The notes under the pieces: generated by a model
Seen by the model: the letters and a program-made list of their open reading frames with translations, nothing else
What the model was told of the DNA's origin: nothing
Database searches by the model: none
In this document: positions 44,393 through 55,990 of the stretch, in pieces
Layout: each line of letters opens with the position of its first letter
Numbering within the stretch: position 1 is the stretch's first letter
Assembly (NCBI RefSeq): GCF_010093815.1
Contig: NW_022985561.1
Coordinates: 190,045-254,044 of the forward strand
Direction of reading: 5' to 3'
Length of the DNA: 64,000 nt
From: Pseudovirgaria hyperparasitica
Taxonomy: Eukaryota; Ascomycota; Dothideomycetes; Acrospermales; Acrospermaceae
Position numbers and translations under genes: made by a program

Positions 44393-47163
44393 ATGAACGG
44401 CCGTAATGACACTTTGTCTCCCGTCAGCATCGACAGTAATAGTAATAGCGAGTGGTCTCCCATCACCAAATACCAGAGCCTGAACGGAGCAGACAGCCCA
44501 GCATTCTCACCGGGCATTCCGTCTGCCGGCCGACCCCCTGTCATAACACCACCCCAAAGCGTGCACACAAGCGGTGCCTCCACCTCGGATGGGTCTTTGC
44601 CCAACGGAAGGCCACCCATGAGTACAGGAAATCCGTCCCCGCCCAGCTCGATCGCGCGCTCCAGCGATGGCACTGGTCTATATGCCGCCAGCGTGGCCGA
44701 AAGTCTATCGAGTCGCAAGCCGCTTATGCGAGAGGAGCACATGCATGAACACTATGTGGTTTTGAAAAGATATCTAGGCGCCTATCTTCGGGATGAGAAG
44801 GGCAATCCAAGGACAAACAAAGCAAGAGATAAACTGTTAAGGCTTTCACAGGCTCAATTTCAAGAGCTTAGCACAGATGTCTACGACGAGTCCCAGCGAC
44901 GAGAAGATGAACGAAGGCGAGGTGGTCGAGGTGCTCCCAATAACCCTGTCCCCCCGTATCTTCCCCCGAAAGGCAACTTCCATCCGAAGAGAAATCAGGC
45001 ACGACAGAAGCTAGCTACCCTACCCCTGGAACGTTTTCAGCAGCTTGCTACCGATGTCTTCTATGAACTGGAGCGTAGGTTTCCACGCTTCGTCGGCGGA
45101 GACATGGATCGATCCGCCAGTCCTGCTCTAAGTGTCGCAAGTAATCGATCGCGTGGGCCTGGTAGAGGGCCACCACCTCCTGGAATGACCGGTCCACCTG
45201 GAGGTTATCGTGGAAGAGGCGGTCCTCCAGGTGGCCCAGGACGCGGAGGCCCACCCTTTCGCAATGGTCCGCCAGGTAGTCCTGCTTTAAGCGCTCCAGG
45301 AAATGATTATGGTCGCCCGCTACCGAAGACTTTCCAGCAGAATACCATCGTACCTAACAAGAGTACTCTTGTCGAGGATGACGATGACCAGAGCGGTATG
45401 GACGATGATGATGATGACCAAGATGCCTTTGGTTTGGAAGGAGCAGCACGGCGGCAAAGTAATCGCAATACGAACAAAAGCCTTAGAGGATACAATGTAT
45501 GTGATATGACACGTCTATTGAAATCATTCAATAACCTTGATTATAGGACAAACGAGTCACTCAGCTTCAGGACGAGGTCGCCCAGTTACAAGCTAAGATC
45601 GCCGACAAGGATGCCGAGTCTGAGAAGTTCCAGACCCTTGAGAAAGAAAAAGAAGAGGCAGCGTCCAGATCCGCTGAATTGGAGCGCAAATTGGAGGAAA
45701 ACGAGGCTGCAGCCGAGTCAATGCGAGAGGAGCTTGAGAAACTTCGTCTCGAAAACACAACCATCGAACGTGAACTCCGGGCTCAGCTTGACGAAGCATT
45801 ACAAGATGCTGGCTCCGAGGACTGGCAGGAACGTTACTCTCAGCTTGAAAAGCAACTTGAAGATCAAGAACGTCTAACAGAGGACGTTCGCCAATCAGCG
45901 ACAGACTCTCTCAGAGAGATGCGAGACATATCGATCCGCAGCGAACAAGCTATCGCGAGAGAGGAATCTTTAGGGCGCCGAGTCACTCAACTGGAATCCG
46001 AACTGAAAGACTGGAAATCACGATACGCGCGTGCCAAAACTCAATTACGTGCTTCACGATCCTCATCAATAGGTCTTCCCATCCTTTCTCCGAATGCCGC
46101 AAAATTCGCGCGCGATCAGAACTTCATCCAAGCGGACGGTATGGTCAAAGACGTTTATCTTGCCAAGTTTCAGATGAGCATTGATGAACTCCTTCAAACC
46201 GCCCGTGCTGTAGATGCCGAAGCTACAATAGGCAGTATGAAGAGTGTTGTTTTCGCTGTGCGAAACATTACAACGGCTGTCGATACTACGGATCCCGAAC
46301 GTGCTAATAGGGCCGACACAAAACAGCTCATAAAACTCAAGTCTCGTGTTTCTGCCACCGCAAACAATATTATAACTGCATCGAAGAATCACGTATCGGC
46401 GGCTGGCTTGGCACCCGTCTCCCTCCTAGATGCGGCAGCTTCCCATCTGTCAACAGCAGTTATCGAACTCGTGCGTTTAGCCAAAATCTGCCCGACCGCG
46501 CCTGAAGAGCTTGAGGAGGAGGACGCATTCGCAGAAAAACCCTTACCACCGCCAAAGACGTTTTCAGGCCTGCCAAACAACTATGCCCACATACGGAACA
46601 GCCCGAGGGGCAGTGGAGATTCGACTGGTCTTTCAGGCTACAGTGCAACAAGCTCACCACGACAAATCAGCGGAACCTGGGCTTCTCGACGATCTGATGC
46701 CTTTGCAAGTGCAACTGTCAATGGAATCCCAAGTGTGCGGACGAACGGCCTCGCGGAGTTCAAGAACTACTTGGATGATCAAACAGCGGTGCTCGTTCAC
46801 AGCATCCAGCCGTTGGTTCACAGCATTAGATCCAAGCCCTCGAACATGCCTCTGACTACAGATGAAGAAGAAGCCATCATCGATCACGTTAACAATATAA
46901 GCCGCAATGTCATAGATACTGCAGCAAGGACGCACCGCACAATGGAGACTTCCAACAACGCAGCTCTATCCAAGCATGCCCCTCCTGTAATCAACGTACT
47001 CGAAGATTGCAAAGATCTTCTCTTGGATGCCGAGGGCCAGAGAGAGAAAATTCCTCCACTAGCCTTCAAGATCGCGAGAGCGATGAAAGAACTCGTACTC
47101 AGAGTCGAGCGCATTGAGAGTGGTGAGGTCACGGCCGACCAAACACTGACAACTGACTTCTAA
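44393..47163 (+). CDS. SPA2: Spa2-like polarisome scaffold (GIT/SHD domain)
   Basis: Two exons: 44393-45496 and 45547-47163; 906 residues. Two Spa2-homology (GIT) repeats are clear at about 120-165 and 195-240: GNPRTNKARDKLLRLSQAQF with ELSTDVYDE, and FHPKRNQARQKLATLPLERF with QLATDVFYELERR. Between and after them are Gly/Pro/Arg-rich linkers and an acidic patch. The second exon opens with a long coiled coil (DKRVTQLQDEVAQLQAKIAD onward to about residue 560), followed by a conserved globular C-terminal region. Spa2 scaffolds the polarisome at the hyphal tip with Bud6, Pea2-like partners, formins and MAPK components. The 50-bp intron lies exactly before the coiled coil. Confidence 0.93.
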
Positions 47164-47929
47164 TTCTCCACTCATAATACCGTGGCTTTGTTTTCTGACT
47201 TGGGATGAGCCTTCAGCTTCATTCGGCGCTTTTGGATACCGCCAGAGTACGGAAAACTTTTTCTTTCTTCGCACAAATGGTGTTGGCATTGTTAAAAGCA
47301 GGGTTCACGTCACGACCCCTTGTACCTACCCTTCGTTCATCATGGTACAGTCCCATGTGTTTCGGGGAATCGGTCCAGTCCTTTCGCGGAGTTCTTTAAC
47401 GATGCTACGTTATGCTGTCTACGGTTGCTTATATTTGAAGCTGGGTTTGATATAATTTCTATTACTAGAGGGAAGAGCCTATGAGCGGGTCACAGACAGA
47501 TCAGCCTTCCTTGTATATAGGTGAAAACTTCCATACAACAGAGTGGTCGTTGACTGTCAAGAATATTTCATTTATCGTTCATTTTGTCCAGTGCGTGCTA
47601 GACCGATGAATATAGACATTTATAAGGTGGTGGCGAGACGTTGAATGTCGCCGCATTTCAATCATTCAGAAAATTGACATTCCTTGAACCTCAGGTGACT
47701 AATATAGGCTGTAGAGATTTTTTATTCTGTATGCCAGGACCGTTGCACGATGATGGTACGAGTGGATTGAGACCAGGGCGCTAGCTAGCGCGACTCGGCG
47801 TGAACTTCTCGCTTATTATGTCAGCAATCTTCGCACACCACCAGGAAATCCCACTTGGAGGCTCTAACAACATCACGACCAACGACAATCCCACGATCCT
47901 CAAAATCTACGTACCCAACAACCGACAAA
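47164..47929. other. Intergenic: Spa2 3' region and eS19 promoter
   Basis: No supported gene. The right part carries the eS19 promoter with a 14-bp palindrome noted separately. Confidence 0.55.
47778..47791. promoter_or_regulatory. 14-bp perfect palindrome upstream of ribosomal protein gene
   Basis: GCGCTAGCTAGCGC reads the same on both strands and lies 139 bases before the eS19 start codon. Its position suits a core promoter factor site, but the factor is unknown to me. Confidence 0.45.
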
Positions 47930-48595
47930 ATGGGTGGAGTCAGTGTTAGAGATGTCGAGGTACATATCTGCTCTTCGCCTTGGATACTCCAGGTTCATGG
48001 AAGATTCGCTAACTTCTCTTTTCCCTCTAGGCGCAAAAGTTCATCAATGCCTACGCCGCCTTCCTGAAGCGCCAGGGAAAGCTCCCCATCCCAGGTTCGT
48101 GAGAGACATAAACTCAATCTGAATCCCGTCATGGGGGGATGAATGCACATCGCGACGCTCAGCTCGCTGACTTGCCATCTACAGGTTGGGTCGACACGGT
48201 CAAGACTTCGCACGCCAAGGAGCTACCGCCCCAGGACATTGACTGGTTCTACATCCGCGCCGCTGCTGTCGCTCGTCACGTCTACCTCCGCAAGACCGTT
48301 GGCGTTGGCCGGTTACGCAAGGTCCACGGTGGCACCAAGAACCGCGGCTCGCGCCCCTCGCACCACGTCGATGCGTCCGGCAACGTCGACCGCAAGATCA
48401 TGCAGGCACTTGAGAAGATTGGCGTGTTGGAGCAGGACGAGGACAAGGGTGGCCGAAGAATCACACAGTCTGGAAGCCGTGATTTGGACCGTATGTCAAG
48501 TTTAGAACGGCGTATGGGATTGGATGCTAACATGAGATATAGGTATCGCTATGACTACGCTGGAGGCCGACGAGGAAGAAGACGACGACGAGTAG
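47930..48595 (+). CDS. RPS19: 40S ribosomal protein eS19 (Rps19)
   Basis: Four exons: 47930-47959, 48031-48094, 48185-48490, 48543-48595; 150 residues, the expected length. It reads MGGVSVRDVEAQKFINAYAA, then KRQGKLPIPGWVDTVKTSHA, DWFYIRAAAVARHVYLRK, GGTKNRGSRPSHH, and a final acidic tail (LEADEEEDDDE). eS19 sits in the head of the small ribosomal subunit and is needed for late 18S rRNA maturation. The tiny first exon of ten codons followed by an intron is common for fungal ribosomal protein genes. The acidic end is longer than in yeast but usual for filamentous ascomycetes. Confidence 0.96.
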
Positions 48596-48991
48596 ACGAT
48601 CTCTTGTGCGGTTGGCTTAGCATGATTCTCATACGGTGTCTGGCATAGGGTTTACGGCGCCGATTAATGGCACGAAAATGTGACACTACATATGCACTTA
48701 TAGTAGAAATGCATACCCTTGAATTAACTACCGTGCATCTCCTTTTTGTGACCCTTCATACGTGAGTATACCTGCTTTAGTCGACCCAACATGGCCGCAA
48801 TTCCAGGCCCGGGATCTGAACAGGAACCAAAAGTGTACTAAATATAATATCACGTGATACCGCGCCCTGCACTCAATTCCCTGTTTACACCCACGCGCCA
48901 AACGCGCACACCCCACTCAGACTTCACCACCAAGCCATCTCCACCGCGCAGCACGCCCCGGAGAAAGAACTCCCCTTACCCTCCTCACTTA
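48596..48991. promoter_or_regulatory. eS19 3' region and promoter of next gene with TCACGTGA site
   Basis: Contains the 12-bp palindrome TATCACGTGATA at 48848-48859, a bHLH/Cbf1-type E-box, 132 bases before the next ATG. No gene in this stretch. Confidence 0.5.
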
Positions 48992-50659
48992 ATGGACGCG
49001 CCGAAAACCAAACAAACCCTCAAGCAAGCCAAAGCCGCCTACAAAGCCCACGGGCCACGCATCTCATCACACGAAGCACGCCTCGCCGAGCGCAATGCCG
49101 AGCTCGAGGCGCGCGCACAGCGGATCCGCGAGGCGGAGCGAAGGCGCAGGGTGCTGGGCAGGCAGCGGGCGGAGAAGGAGAGGCGGGAGAGGGAGTTGCG
49201 GGAGCGGGAGGGGGTGGGGCTGGCGACGCAGTTGGTTGGGTTTAGTCATTCGCAGCGGGCGATGAAGAGTGGGATGGAGGGGTGGGTTCGGAGGGGGGGT
49301 GGTGGTGGTGGTGGTGATGGTGGTGATGATGGGTGTAAGAGGGAGAGTGGGAGTGGGAGTGGGAGTGGGAGTAAGAGTGAGGGTGAGAAAAAGGGACGTG
49401 GCGAGGAGGAAGAGGAAGAGGAGGATGAGATCTTTGTTGGGATTGTGACTGGTGATACTGCCGATGGGAAAGAGAGAGGAGTGGGGTCGCATAGTGGAGC
49501 TGAAGCTGAAGCGCAGGCGCAACGCAAAGATGGAGATCAAGATGAAGACGACGACATATTTGCTGAGATCGAGACTGAAGGCGCGCATAGTACGGCGAGG
49601 CAGAAGGGTAAAAGCTGTCCTGTCGCGAAGGACCCTTGGAGCGAGGACGACTTGGATGAGGAGTCATTGTTGAGTATTGCGGTTACACCAAGGCATAAGC
49701 CTCAATCTTCGATGATCGCTCCGCCGACGGAGCCTCTTGACCAAGTCAGGCCTCCGGGTAGCGATCTTGGAAGCGAGGAGCAGAGAGAGAAGTGTATCCC
49801 GGTAATACAGCCTGCATTGGATCACATCACAGCAAAGAATGCGAACGGAAAGAGACCACGGGCGCCAGCGCCAGTACGATCTCCCTCACCCAGAGAACCA
49901 AGCAAGGACCTTCCACCGCGCATGTCAGATGCTCCCAAGCCAATCGAAATCAAAACCCACAAAGACCACCCAAACAAGATAATATCCGAAACGACACGAG
50001 CCATCGCAGACAACCCTGTGCGCAAGACCATGCTAGACAGAGCCATACGCAAACCCAAGCCACCACCCAACAAGACAGACTGGAAGCCGCCAAACGCATC
50101 CACAGGAGGCGTACCGTTCATAAAAGCCAGCGTGTACCAAAAGATACCTCAGCGGGACGAATGGGATGACTTTCTGGACAGCAGCACGCAGATTGCTCGC
50201 GAACTGTCTGGTCCGAAACAGGCAGCGAAACCAGCTGAGATACCGCTCGACGTGTTCATCTGCACGCAGGATCTCAATCTGTCACTGAATGATTTGGAGG
50301 AGCTTGGTGTGCCTCATGCTCCAAGCTTCTCGAGAGAAGATGCACTGTTCAAAGCGAAGACAGTCTCGGCGCCGGCACCTCCGGCAGAGAAAACAGTTGT
50401 AAGTACAGGGGATGGGACTGCTCGTCTCGGCCTTCAGAAAGCACAACTGCCTGCCCGGAATGTGAAGCCACCCGTCTCCAATCCGAACATGCTGCCTCCC
50501 CCACGGCCACCTCCGAAGACTGTTGTTGAGGCGCCGAGAATACAGGCGGTGCCGGTGATGCAGGCTGGACGATGTCCTGCGTTGAAGGACGATTTTGGAT
50601 TCTCCACGCAGGATATGCGATCGTTTGTGGATGATGATATCACGCTGTCCCCTGATTGA
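48992..50659 (+). CDS. Acidic, low-complexity protein of unknown function with TQD motifs
   Basis: Single exon from the first ATG at 48992; 555 residues. Not recognised. The N-terminus has a charged helix (LAERNAELEARAQRIREAER) rich in Glu and Arg, then Gly and Ser-Gly runs encoded by GGT and GGGAGT repeats, then acidic segments. Two related aromatic-acidic peptides occur near the end: FICTQDLNLSLNDLEELG (about 418-435) and FGFSTQDMRSFVDDD (the last 30 residues). Between them are Pro-rich stretches. The conserved-looking region AIRKPKPPPNKTDWKPPN precedes a short block GGVPFIKASVYQKIPQRDEW. No signal peptide or membrane segment. It may be a nuclear adaptor with short binding motifs (inference). 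It converges with DOM34. Confidence 0.72.
   Translation: MDAPKTKQTLKQAKAAYKAHGPRISSHEARLAERNAELEARAQRIREAERRRRVLGRQRAEKERRERELREREGVGLATQLVGFSHSQRAMKSGMEGWVRRGGGGGGGDGGDDGCKRESGSGSGSGSKSEGEKKGRGEEEEEEEDEIFVGIVTGDTADGKERGVGSHSGAEAEAQAQRKDGDQDEDDDIFAEIETEGAHSTARQKGKSCPVAKDPWSEDDLDEESLLSIAVTPRHKPQSSMIAPPTEPLDQVRPPGSDLGSEEQREKCIPVIQPALDHITAKNANGKRPRAPAPVRSPSPREPSKDLPPRMSDAPKPIEIKTHKDHPNKIISETTRAIADNPVRKTMLDRAIRKPKPPPNKTDWKPPNASTGGVPFIKASVYQKIPQRDEWDDFLDSSTQIARELSGPKQAAKPAEIPLDVFICTQDLNLSLNDLEELGVPHAPSFSREDALFKAKTVSAPAPPAEKTVVSTGDGTARLGLQKAQLPARNVKPPVSNPNMLPPPRPPPKTVVEAPRIQAVPVMQAGRCPALKDDFGFSTQDMRSFVDDDITLSPD
49299..49372 (+). repeat. In-gene GGT and GGGAGT simple repeats
   Basis: A GGT/GAT run at 49299-49334 codes for Gly/Asp and a GGGAGT run at about 49340-49372 codes for alternating Gly and Ser. 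Both lie in frame and probably vary in length between strains. Confidence 0.8.
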
Positions 50660-50817
50660 AAGATGTGAGGTTATTGGATCAGTCGAGTATGTCAGTATAT
50701 ACCCCTTGGTTTTTGGCGCTCCTGTGTGTTGCTTTTGGATAGACGTCCGCAATCTACTCAGATGATCGGTTTCGACTGCACAGGTCTTTCTATTGTAGCT
50801 TTGGTCTAAGACAGTCC

Positions 50818-52062
50818 TCATAACTGTTGGGTATCTATTGCATCGTTTGCAGCCTGATCTTCTCCTTCTTCTTCTTCTTCCTCTTCATCGAGGTCTTCCA
50901 ACGGGTACGTCAGTATCGCGGCAATGTTCCCTAGACTCTCCAGCCTCTTCCCGCTCTCGTGCATGCTGCTCAGTTTCCGCACCTCACCGCCTCCACTTGC
51001 TACCCGATCTACCAAGGAGACCCATCTCTTCCTCTCAGCAACGTTATTCGCCCGGAAAAGGGTGTCGTTAATCAGTAAGATACCACCACCGCTTCCCACC
51101 GCGCCTTGATCCACAGCCCTTTCAATCTCCCTGGGCCCATACCACGCCCGTCCGTCATCCAGCCGCAGCATAGTGAAGAACTTATCCATCAGCCCCGTCT
51201 CCCGAGCAAACTTTGTATCCGCAAGCCTCGTCTTGATCGCCGGACTAGCAAGAACCTCGTTCAGCGCATGCAGATGCCCACTGCTCGCATACGTCACAAT
51301 CACATTCTTCTGCAGCAGCTGCAGCAACGGCCTATTCCCCGTCCGCACCGCCTGCTTCTTCATATACCCCTGAAACGAACTCGCCACGAACCCGGGACTA
51401 GCAAGCAGCAACGGCGTCCCCGCCGCCGACACAGACAGATCAATATACCGCAGCAACGTACCCAGCAACATCTCAAAGAACCGCTCCATCCCCTTCTCAC
51501 TCTCCCCAGCAGCCCCACCCACCCGCTTCCGCGGCACACTAACCTCCACACTCGCCTTCACCACCGTCTGATGCTCAGTAATATGACAAATCTGCGCCTT
51601 GCCCTCCTGCATCACAACAGCCCACACCACAGCCTTGTGCGCACTCTCCGTGCTCTCCGCCAGAATCTGCCGCGCGACACTGTCCCAGCCGCCACCACCC
51701 GGCTTGCTGAGCGTGAACGCGCGCTGCAGCTCCAGGTCGAGCGTGTGGTGGCTGCCCAGCGGCACGTGCTCGTTCTCCTCGACGACTTGGCCGTTGACGT
51801 GCAGCTGTGCGGCCGCGGGGTCAAAGTCGATGCTGCGCACGCGGATCGTGAGTGTGATGTGGACGCGCTTGTTGCGGCTGCTGCCGTTGTTGTCGTCGTT
51901 GCTGTTGCCGGCTGAGAGGTTGACTTTGCGGATGGCGGATGCGCGGAGCAAGTCGGACGGTTGGATGAGGTTGTAGCAGTGCCACATGTCTTCTGGGTCT
52001 TCGGGGATGAGGGTTGCGTAGGGGGCGTCGCGCGCGTTGAGGTCTTTTTTCGGGTTGCGCAT
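50818..52062 (-). CDS. DOM34: mRNA surveillance factor Pelota/Dom34
   Basis: Single exon, 414 residues, the family's usual size. Domain order is intact: N-terminal Sm-like domain with TLIPEDPEDMWHCYNLI and LLRASAIRKV, a central eRF1-like domain (TPLLLASPGFVASSFQGYMK, including the PGF step), and a C-terminal domain ending in an acidic tail (DLDEEEEEEEGED). Dom34 with Hbs1 rescues stalled ribosomes in no-go and non-stop decay. It lacks the GGQ peptide-release motif, as expected. The first eight residues (MRNPKKDL) differ slightly from the usual MKLxKK start, and a short Asn/Ser-rich insert (about 50-62) is present. It converges with the unknown acidic-protein gene, the two stops lying about 160 bases apart. 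Confidence 0.94.
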   Translation of the reverse strand: MRNPKKDLNARDAPYATLIPEDPEDMWHCYNLIQPSDLLRASAIRKVNLSAGNSNDDNNGSSRNKRVHITLTIRVRSIDFDPAAAQLHVNGQVVEENEHVPLGSHHTLDLELQRAFTLSKPGGGGWDSVARQILAESTESAHKAVVWAVVMQEGKAQICHITEHQTVVKASVEVSVPRKRVGGAAGESEKGMERFFEMLLGTLLRYIDLSVSAAGTPLLLASPGFVASSFQGYMKKQAVRTGNRPLLQLLQKNVIVTYASSGHLHALNEVLASPAIKTRLADTKFARETGLMDKFFTMLRLDDGRAWYGPREIERAVDQGAVGSGGGILLINDTLFRANNVAERKRWVSLVDRVASGGGEVRKLSSMHESGKRLESLGNIAAILTYPLEDLDEEEEEEEGEDQAANDAIDTQQL

Positions 52063-52873
52063 CGTGCTTGTCGTTGGGAGGAGGAGGAGGTGTGGTTTTT
52101 TTTGGCGGGGGTTGATGAAGTTGGGGTTCTGTCGTGTGTGTAGGAGGAGAAGGAGGGTCGACGATGGTGGAATTTGGACGTGGGATAGACGTAGTTTATA
52201 GGTAGACGTGTATGTGAGGGAGACGAAATATAGGAAGAATGAATGTAGGTATGGGTAGATAATTTAGAAGTCGTCTATCGGTTCATTACATCAGAGCTTA
52301 GGGTGCTTGTGAATGGTGGGGTTTGGTGGGGCACTTCTTTTTCAACGACAGCTTATCTACATCCATAGATTTGCGAGATAAAAAGCATCGTCTTCTCTGA
52401 TATGAAGGTAGTCCCACTCCTCGTATATCTTGATTTGTATCTGATGTGCTTCGAAGACGGCTGCATAAAGTAGGATGCATACTATTTCCATCACTGTTAG
52501 ACAGCATCGGAGGACTACAGCACAACCCAAGACCGGAGAAGTGCCATGTACATGACTGAAGGGCTTCGTGGCAATAAAAAAAATCCTCTCTTGGAAGGAC
52601 TTGTCGGCTGACTGTTGAACCAATCAGTCCGTAGCTTTCGGAATGTCGCATTCCTGCCATGCACTTTTATTAAGACATGTTGATATTCATGATTGGAGTT
52701 TTAACGCGGATATCTACCGAATCTCATCGTACACACGCCCAACTATACTGTTCCAACAACTCGTTATAGAACATCTCTCTTTCATGTCATTGCGCCAACC
52801 ATCTATGTGTCATGAGTCGAAAAGTGAACGCTGACTCGAAGTTCTAAGCAAGTCATCTTTGATTCTTAACATC
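52063..52873. other. DOM34 promoter region, no gene seen
   Basis: 0.8 kb between two minus-strand genes. No supported gene on either strand. Confidence 0.5.
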
Positions 52874-55291
52874 TCATTCGCTTATACGCCAAGTCGAGAA
52901 CCATTTAAGGTGCGCCCACTGCTTGTGGCTACCTTCCATACCAAAGCTGATCGCTCTGAAGAGCCAGAACAGTCCGATGACTGCGGCATAGAGGACGGCG
53001 TAGATCCCCCACTGTATCTGCTTATTCAGGCGGCTCGTCGTCCAGTCTGTCACGAAACCAGCCGAGAGAATAGCAAAATACAGCGCTGGGTAGTAGTGAT
53101 GTACATACGTGACACGTGCCATGGCGATGAACGGGAAGTAGTGCAAGAACCAGCCGATGACTGGGTAGATACCGGAGTAATGGATGTGGTCGATGTCATA
53201 TTGCTTGAGGTCGTTGTAGCCTCGTTGCCAGCGGACAAGATACCAGGCGACGAGAAGCACAGTGGCACCTAGAGACGCGGTACTACCCCAGTACACCAGT
53301 GGGTTACCAAGAAGGAAGTATTTGACGATCTTGTCATCCCAGCCACACATGCGGAGACCGACGTTGAGGATAGGCCATTGCCAGAATTGGGAAGCCAGGT
53401 CGTCCTGTTTGTCCGGGTCTGGAACGAGCGCATTGTTAGATGTCATCATAGCCACATTAAGGTGGATGAAGTCCTGGAGGAAAGGGGACTTGTAAGAGCC
53501 AGGATCACCCTTCGGAACTTTTTAATGTTAGCATCCCCAATAATAGAAAGGATCGGTCGACTTACGCTTTTCATTTGTGTGGCTCTCGACATTCCAATGA
53601 GTATATACGTCACGTGGCTTGTTCTGCTTGACACAAGTTGTTTCAATCTGCTTGAAACCCCATTGTGGTAGGTTCACGTTGCCAGCGCGGAGATAGCACC
53701 CCAAGTCTGCATGCTTCAATCGGAAAGAGGTGGTCAGAGTGCGAAGCCTCGAACGATCGCTTGATGCAGCGTCACGTACGACCTCGATAATCCAGTGATC
53801 TTTAGTGTCGCCAACTGTAGTATTGCCATAGCAAGAGACCTCCCAATCGGCTTTGGTGACTGGCGCAGCAATAGCATGAGAATGAAGGTTACGGCCAGTC
53901 TGAGCATGAATGAGGCGGATAGTGTCCTTGTCTCCAGGAAAGCGAAGTTCGCCTTCAGGGTTGTAATCAGGTTGTGCGCGGTTAGGATAGACAAACCAGT
54001 CGTTGTTTGCATCTTTGTGGTGGTAGCAAGTGATCTGCTGCTGCTGAGAACCCTCTGGGAAAGTCTGATGATGGGAATGAAGAAGTCCACCACCGTAACC
54101 CATGTTTTTCAATGTGACCCTCGAACCAATGGCGACCTCCAAGGGGCTGTCTTTACCAACCTCGGTGCCGCGCAAATTCGCCTGGAACAATGAACTCATC
54201 TGAGCGTCCCCAGGTCCACTGTTCTCAAGGATCAGGAAATGGATCCAGAAAGAGAACATGTACACCATGAGTGGAATAAAAATCAAGCCGAAGACTCTAA
54301 ATCCGAGATGAGCTCCGAGTTCAGCCTGTGATATCGATTAGCGAGGAGAGAACGGAATGGACTGGCAGCCATACCTTGGGCATCTTGAGGTCTCCAAACT
54401 TGTTCCATAAATCCTCTGCTGTATAAAGGCCAACCATGGCAGTCACGAAGAATCCAACCCACTTGACAGAGCAAACACATCCGATAGACACACCGCACAG
54501 CATCAACCAAAGTCCCCACTCAGGCGAGAAGGGGTCAATCTGCCACCTATGGAATTTGGACCAACAGAATACCGTCGTGAACGTAAAGAACAAAAGCATA
54601 GAGTCAAGGAGGATGAAGCGGCTGATCGTGGTGTATGAGTTCTCGAATAGAACCATCATGGTAACAAGCCATACAGTGTTCCTCCGCAAGTTTAATTCTT
54701 TCGCCGTGAAGTAAGCCAGTGGGACGCACAGGGCTCCGAATGTGGCATTAAATGCGCGCATAAAGGTATAGTTGAGTTCTTCAGGATACGTCTCGCCGGA
54801 TTTGAATTCGAAAGAACCATTGTAACCAGCCATGTAGCCCGAGAGACCGACGAGCATTTTTCCCAGAGGCGGATGGACATCGAAGTAGAACTCGCGCTTC
54901 AGGTAATGGGACCCGAATTTACCAAAACTGTATTGGCTCAATTAGGGATCGCCTTCTAACCGCCAACTTCTGTCATACGTACTGTGCTTCATCCCAGGTC
55001 ACAATCGGCGAGAGACCAATCTTCCACAAGCGGGTGAAGAATGCGAGCGCCGTGAATATGATGGGCGCAATTATAAATTCATAATCATCGAGGATCGAGA
55101 GGAAAGTTGTTGCCTGCACGCCGACTTGTTAGTAGATCGCCTATATGTGTAACGTGTTGCTTCAGGAGATTCCGAACCTTCTGCTTCGACTTTTCTTCTG
55201 CGTCGCGCGGCCTCGCGATTTGCGAGGCCGGCTCAGGGACTCTCCTTCGCAGCCCATCTGCTTGAAGGTCGGCACCAGTTCTGGATGCCAT
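52874..55291 (-). CDS. PMT2: Protein O-mannosyltransferase, Pmt2 subfamily (PmtA)
   Basis: Five exons: 55291-55178, 55113-54983, 54927-54375, 54325-53566, 53517-52874; 733 residues. The catalytic PMT domain has [20 protein letters not shown] (the Asp-Glu pair is catalytic) and [20 protein letters not shown] with NGSFEF, the variant that marks the Pmt2 branch. A central luminal MIR domain (about 320-505) shows [20 protein letters not shown] and LHSHAIAAP, and [20 protein letters not shown] with [11 protein letters not shown] leads into the C-terminal membrane part. The enzyme transfers mannose from dolichyl phosphate to Ser/Thr of secretory proteins in the ER, usually as a Pmt1-Pmt2 dimer. All four introns are short and join conserved blocks in frame. 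Confidence 0.94.
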
Positions 55292-55990
55292 GTTTGGTAG
55301 CGAAACTTTGATAGGGGCGTCAAATGCGCAGCCTTGGTAGGAGGTTGGTCCTTGCGGACTGGATATGGGGGCTCAATTAGCCTGCGAGAGCAAGGTAAGG
55401 AGAACCACAACAAGGAAGGGAAAGAATTAAACTGCGATATAGAGCAGAAAGAGAAGAAAGAACGAAGTGGGTGTCTCCAAGTGCGTGGAGAGAGGTTGGC
55501 AATGAATTATTCCAGCTGACACTAGCGGACACGAATACATCTACGATAGATTTGAGGACGCGCAGGTCGCTCCAGCCCGCCGCCCTAGTTAGCCCCACTT
55601 TCAACCGCGATGTTCAGGGGATTGCTGGGAGTACAGAACGACGTTAAGTCGCTGCGCAACTAGCCATAATTCTGAATTAAAAAACATGTACCACATCCAT
55701 GTTGCAATTTAAATAGACCAGATTCGGGGACTGCACATGTATTACCGGTATAATACCATTATGATTATTCAGTAGGAAATAACGACAGCCTGAAGATATG
55801 TACATATCTTCCAAGCTGTGAAATGGGTTTGTCGTCTGATGAATTATTATACAGGCTACCTGCTGGAGCCACTCTATAGAGATTGATCTCAACTCACGGT
55901 ATCATATCAATAGACATCGCCGTGGAGAGAATGTGCCGTGACGTAAGGAGAAAATGCTTTGCGCCCGCTTGTCTAGATGATCGTTATCAC
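55292..55990. other. Pmt2 promoter region, no gene seen
   Basis: 0.7 kb between two minus-strand genes. A TTACCGGTATAATACC string at 55742-55757 resembles the palindrome pair near 12.98 kb. No supported gene. Confidence 0.45.

Noticed and set aside
49067-49667. Long minus-strand frames opposite the acidic-protein gene
   Set aside because: They are His/Ser/Pro-rich mirror translations of GGT and GGGAGT repeats, with no family resemblance.
51106-51915. 269-codon plus-strand frame inside DOM34
   Set aside because: Antisense shadow of a clearly conserved Pelota gene; its composition (Arg/His/Pro/Leu-rich) is that of a reverse translation.
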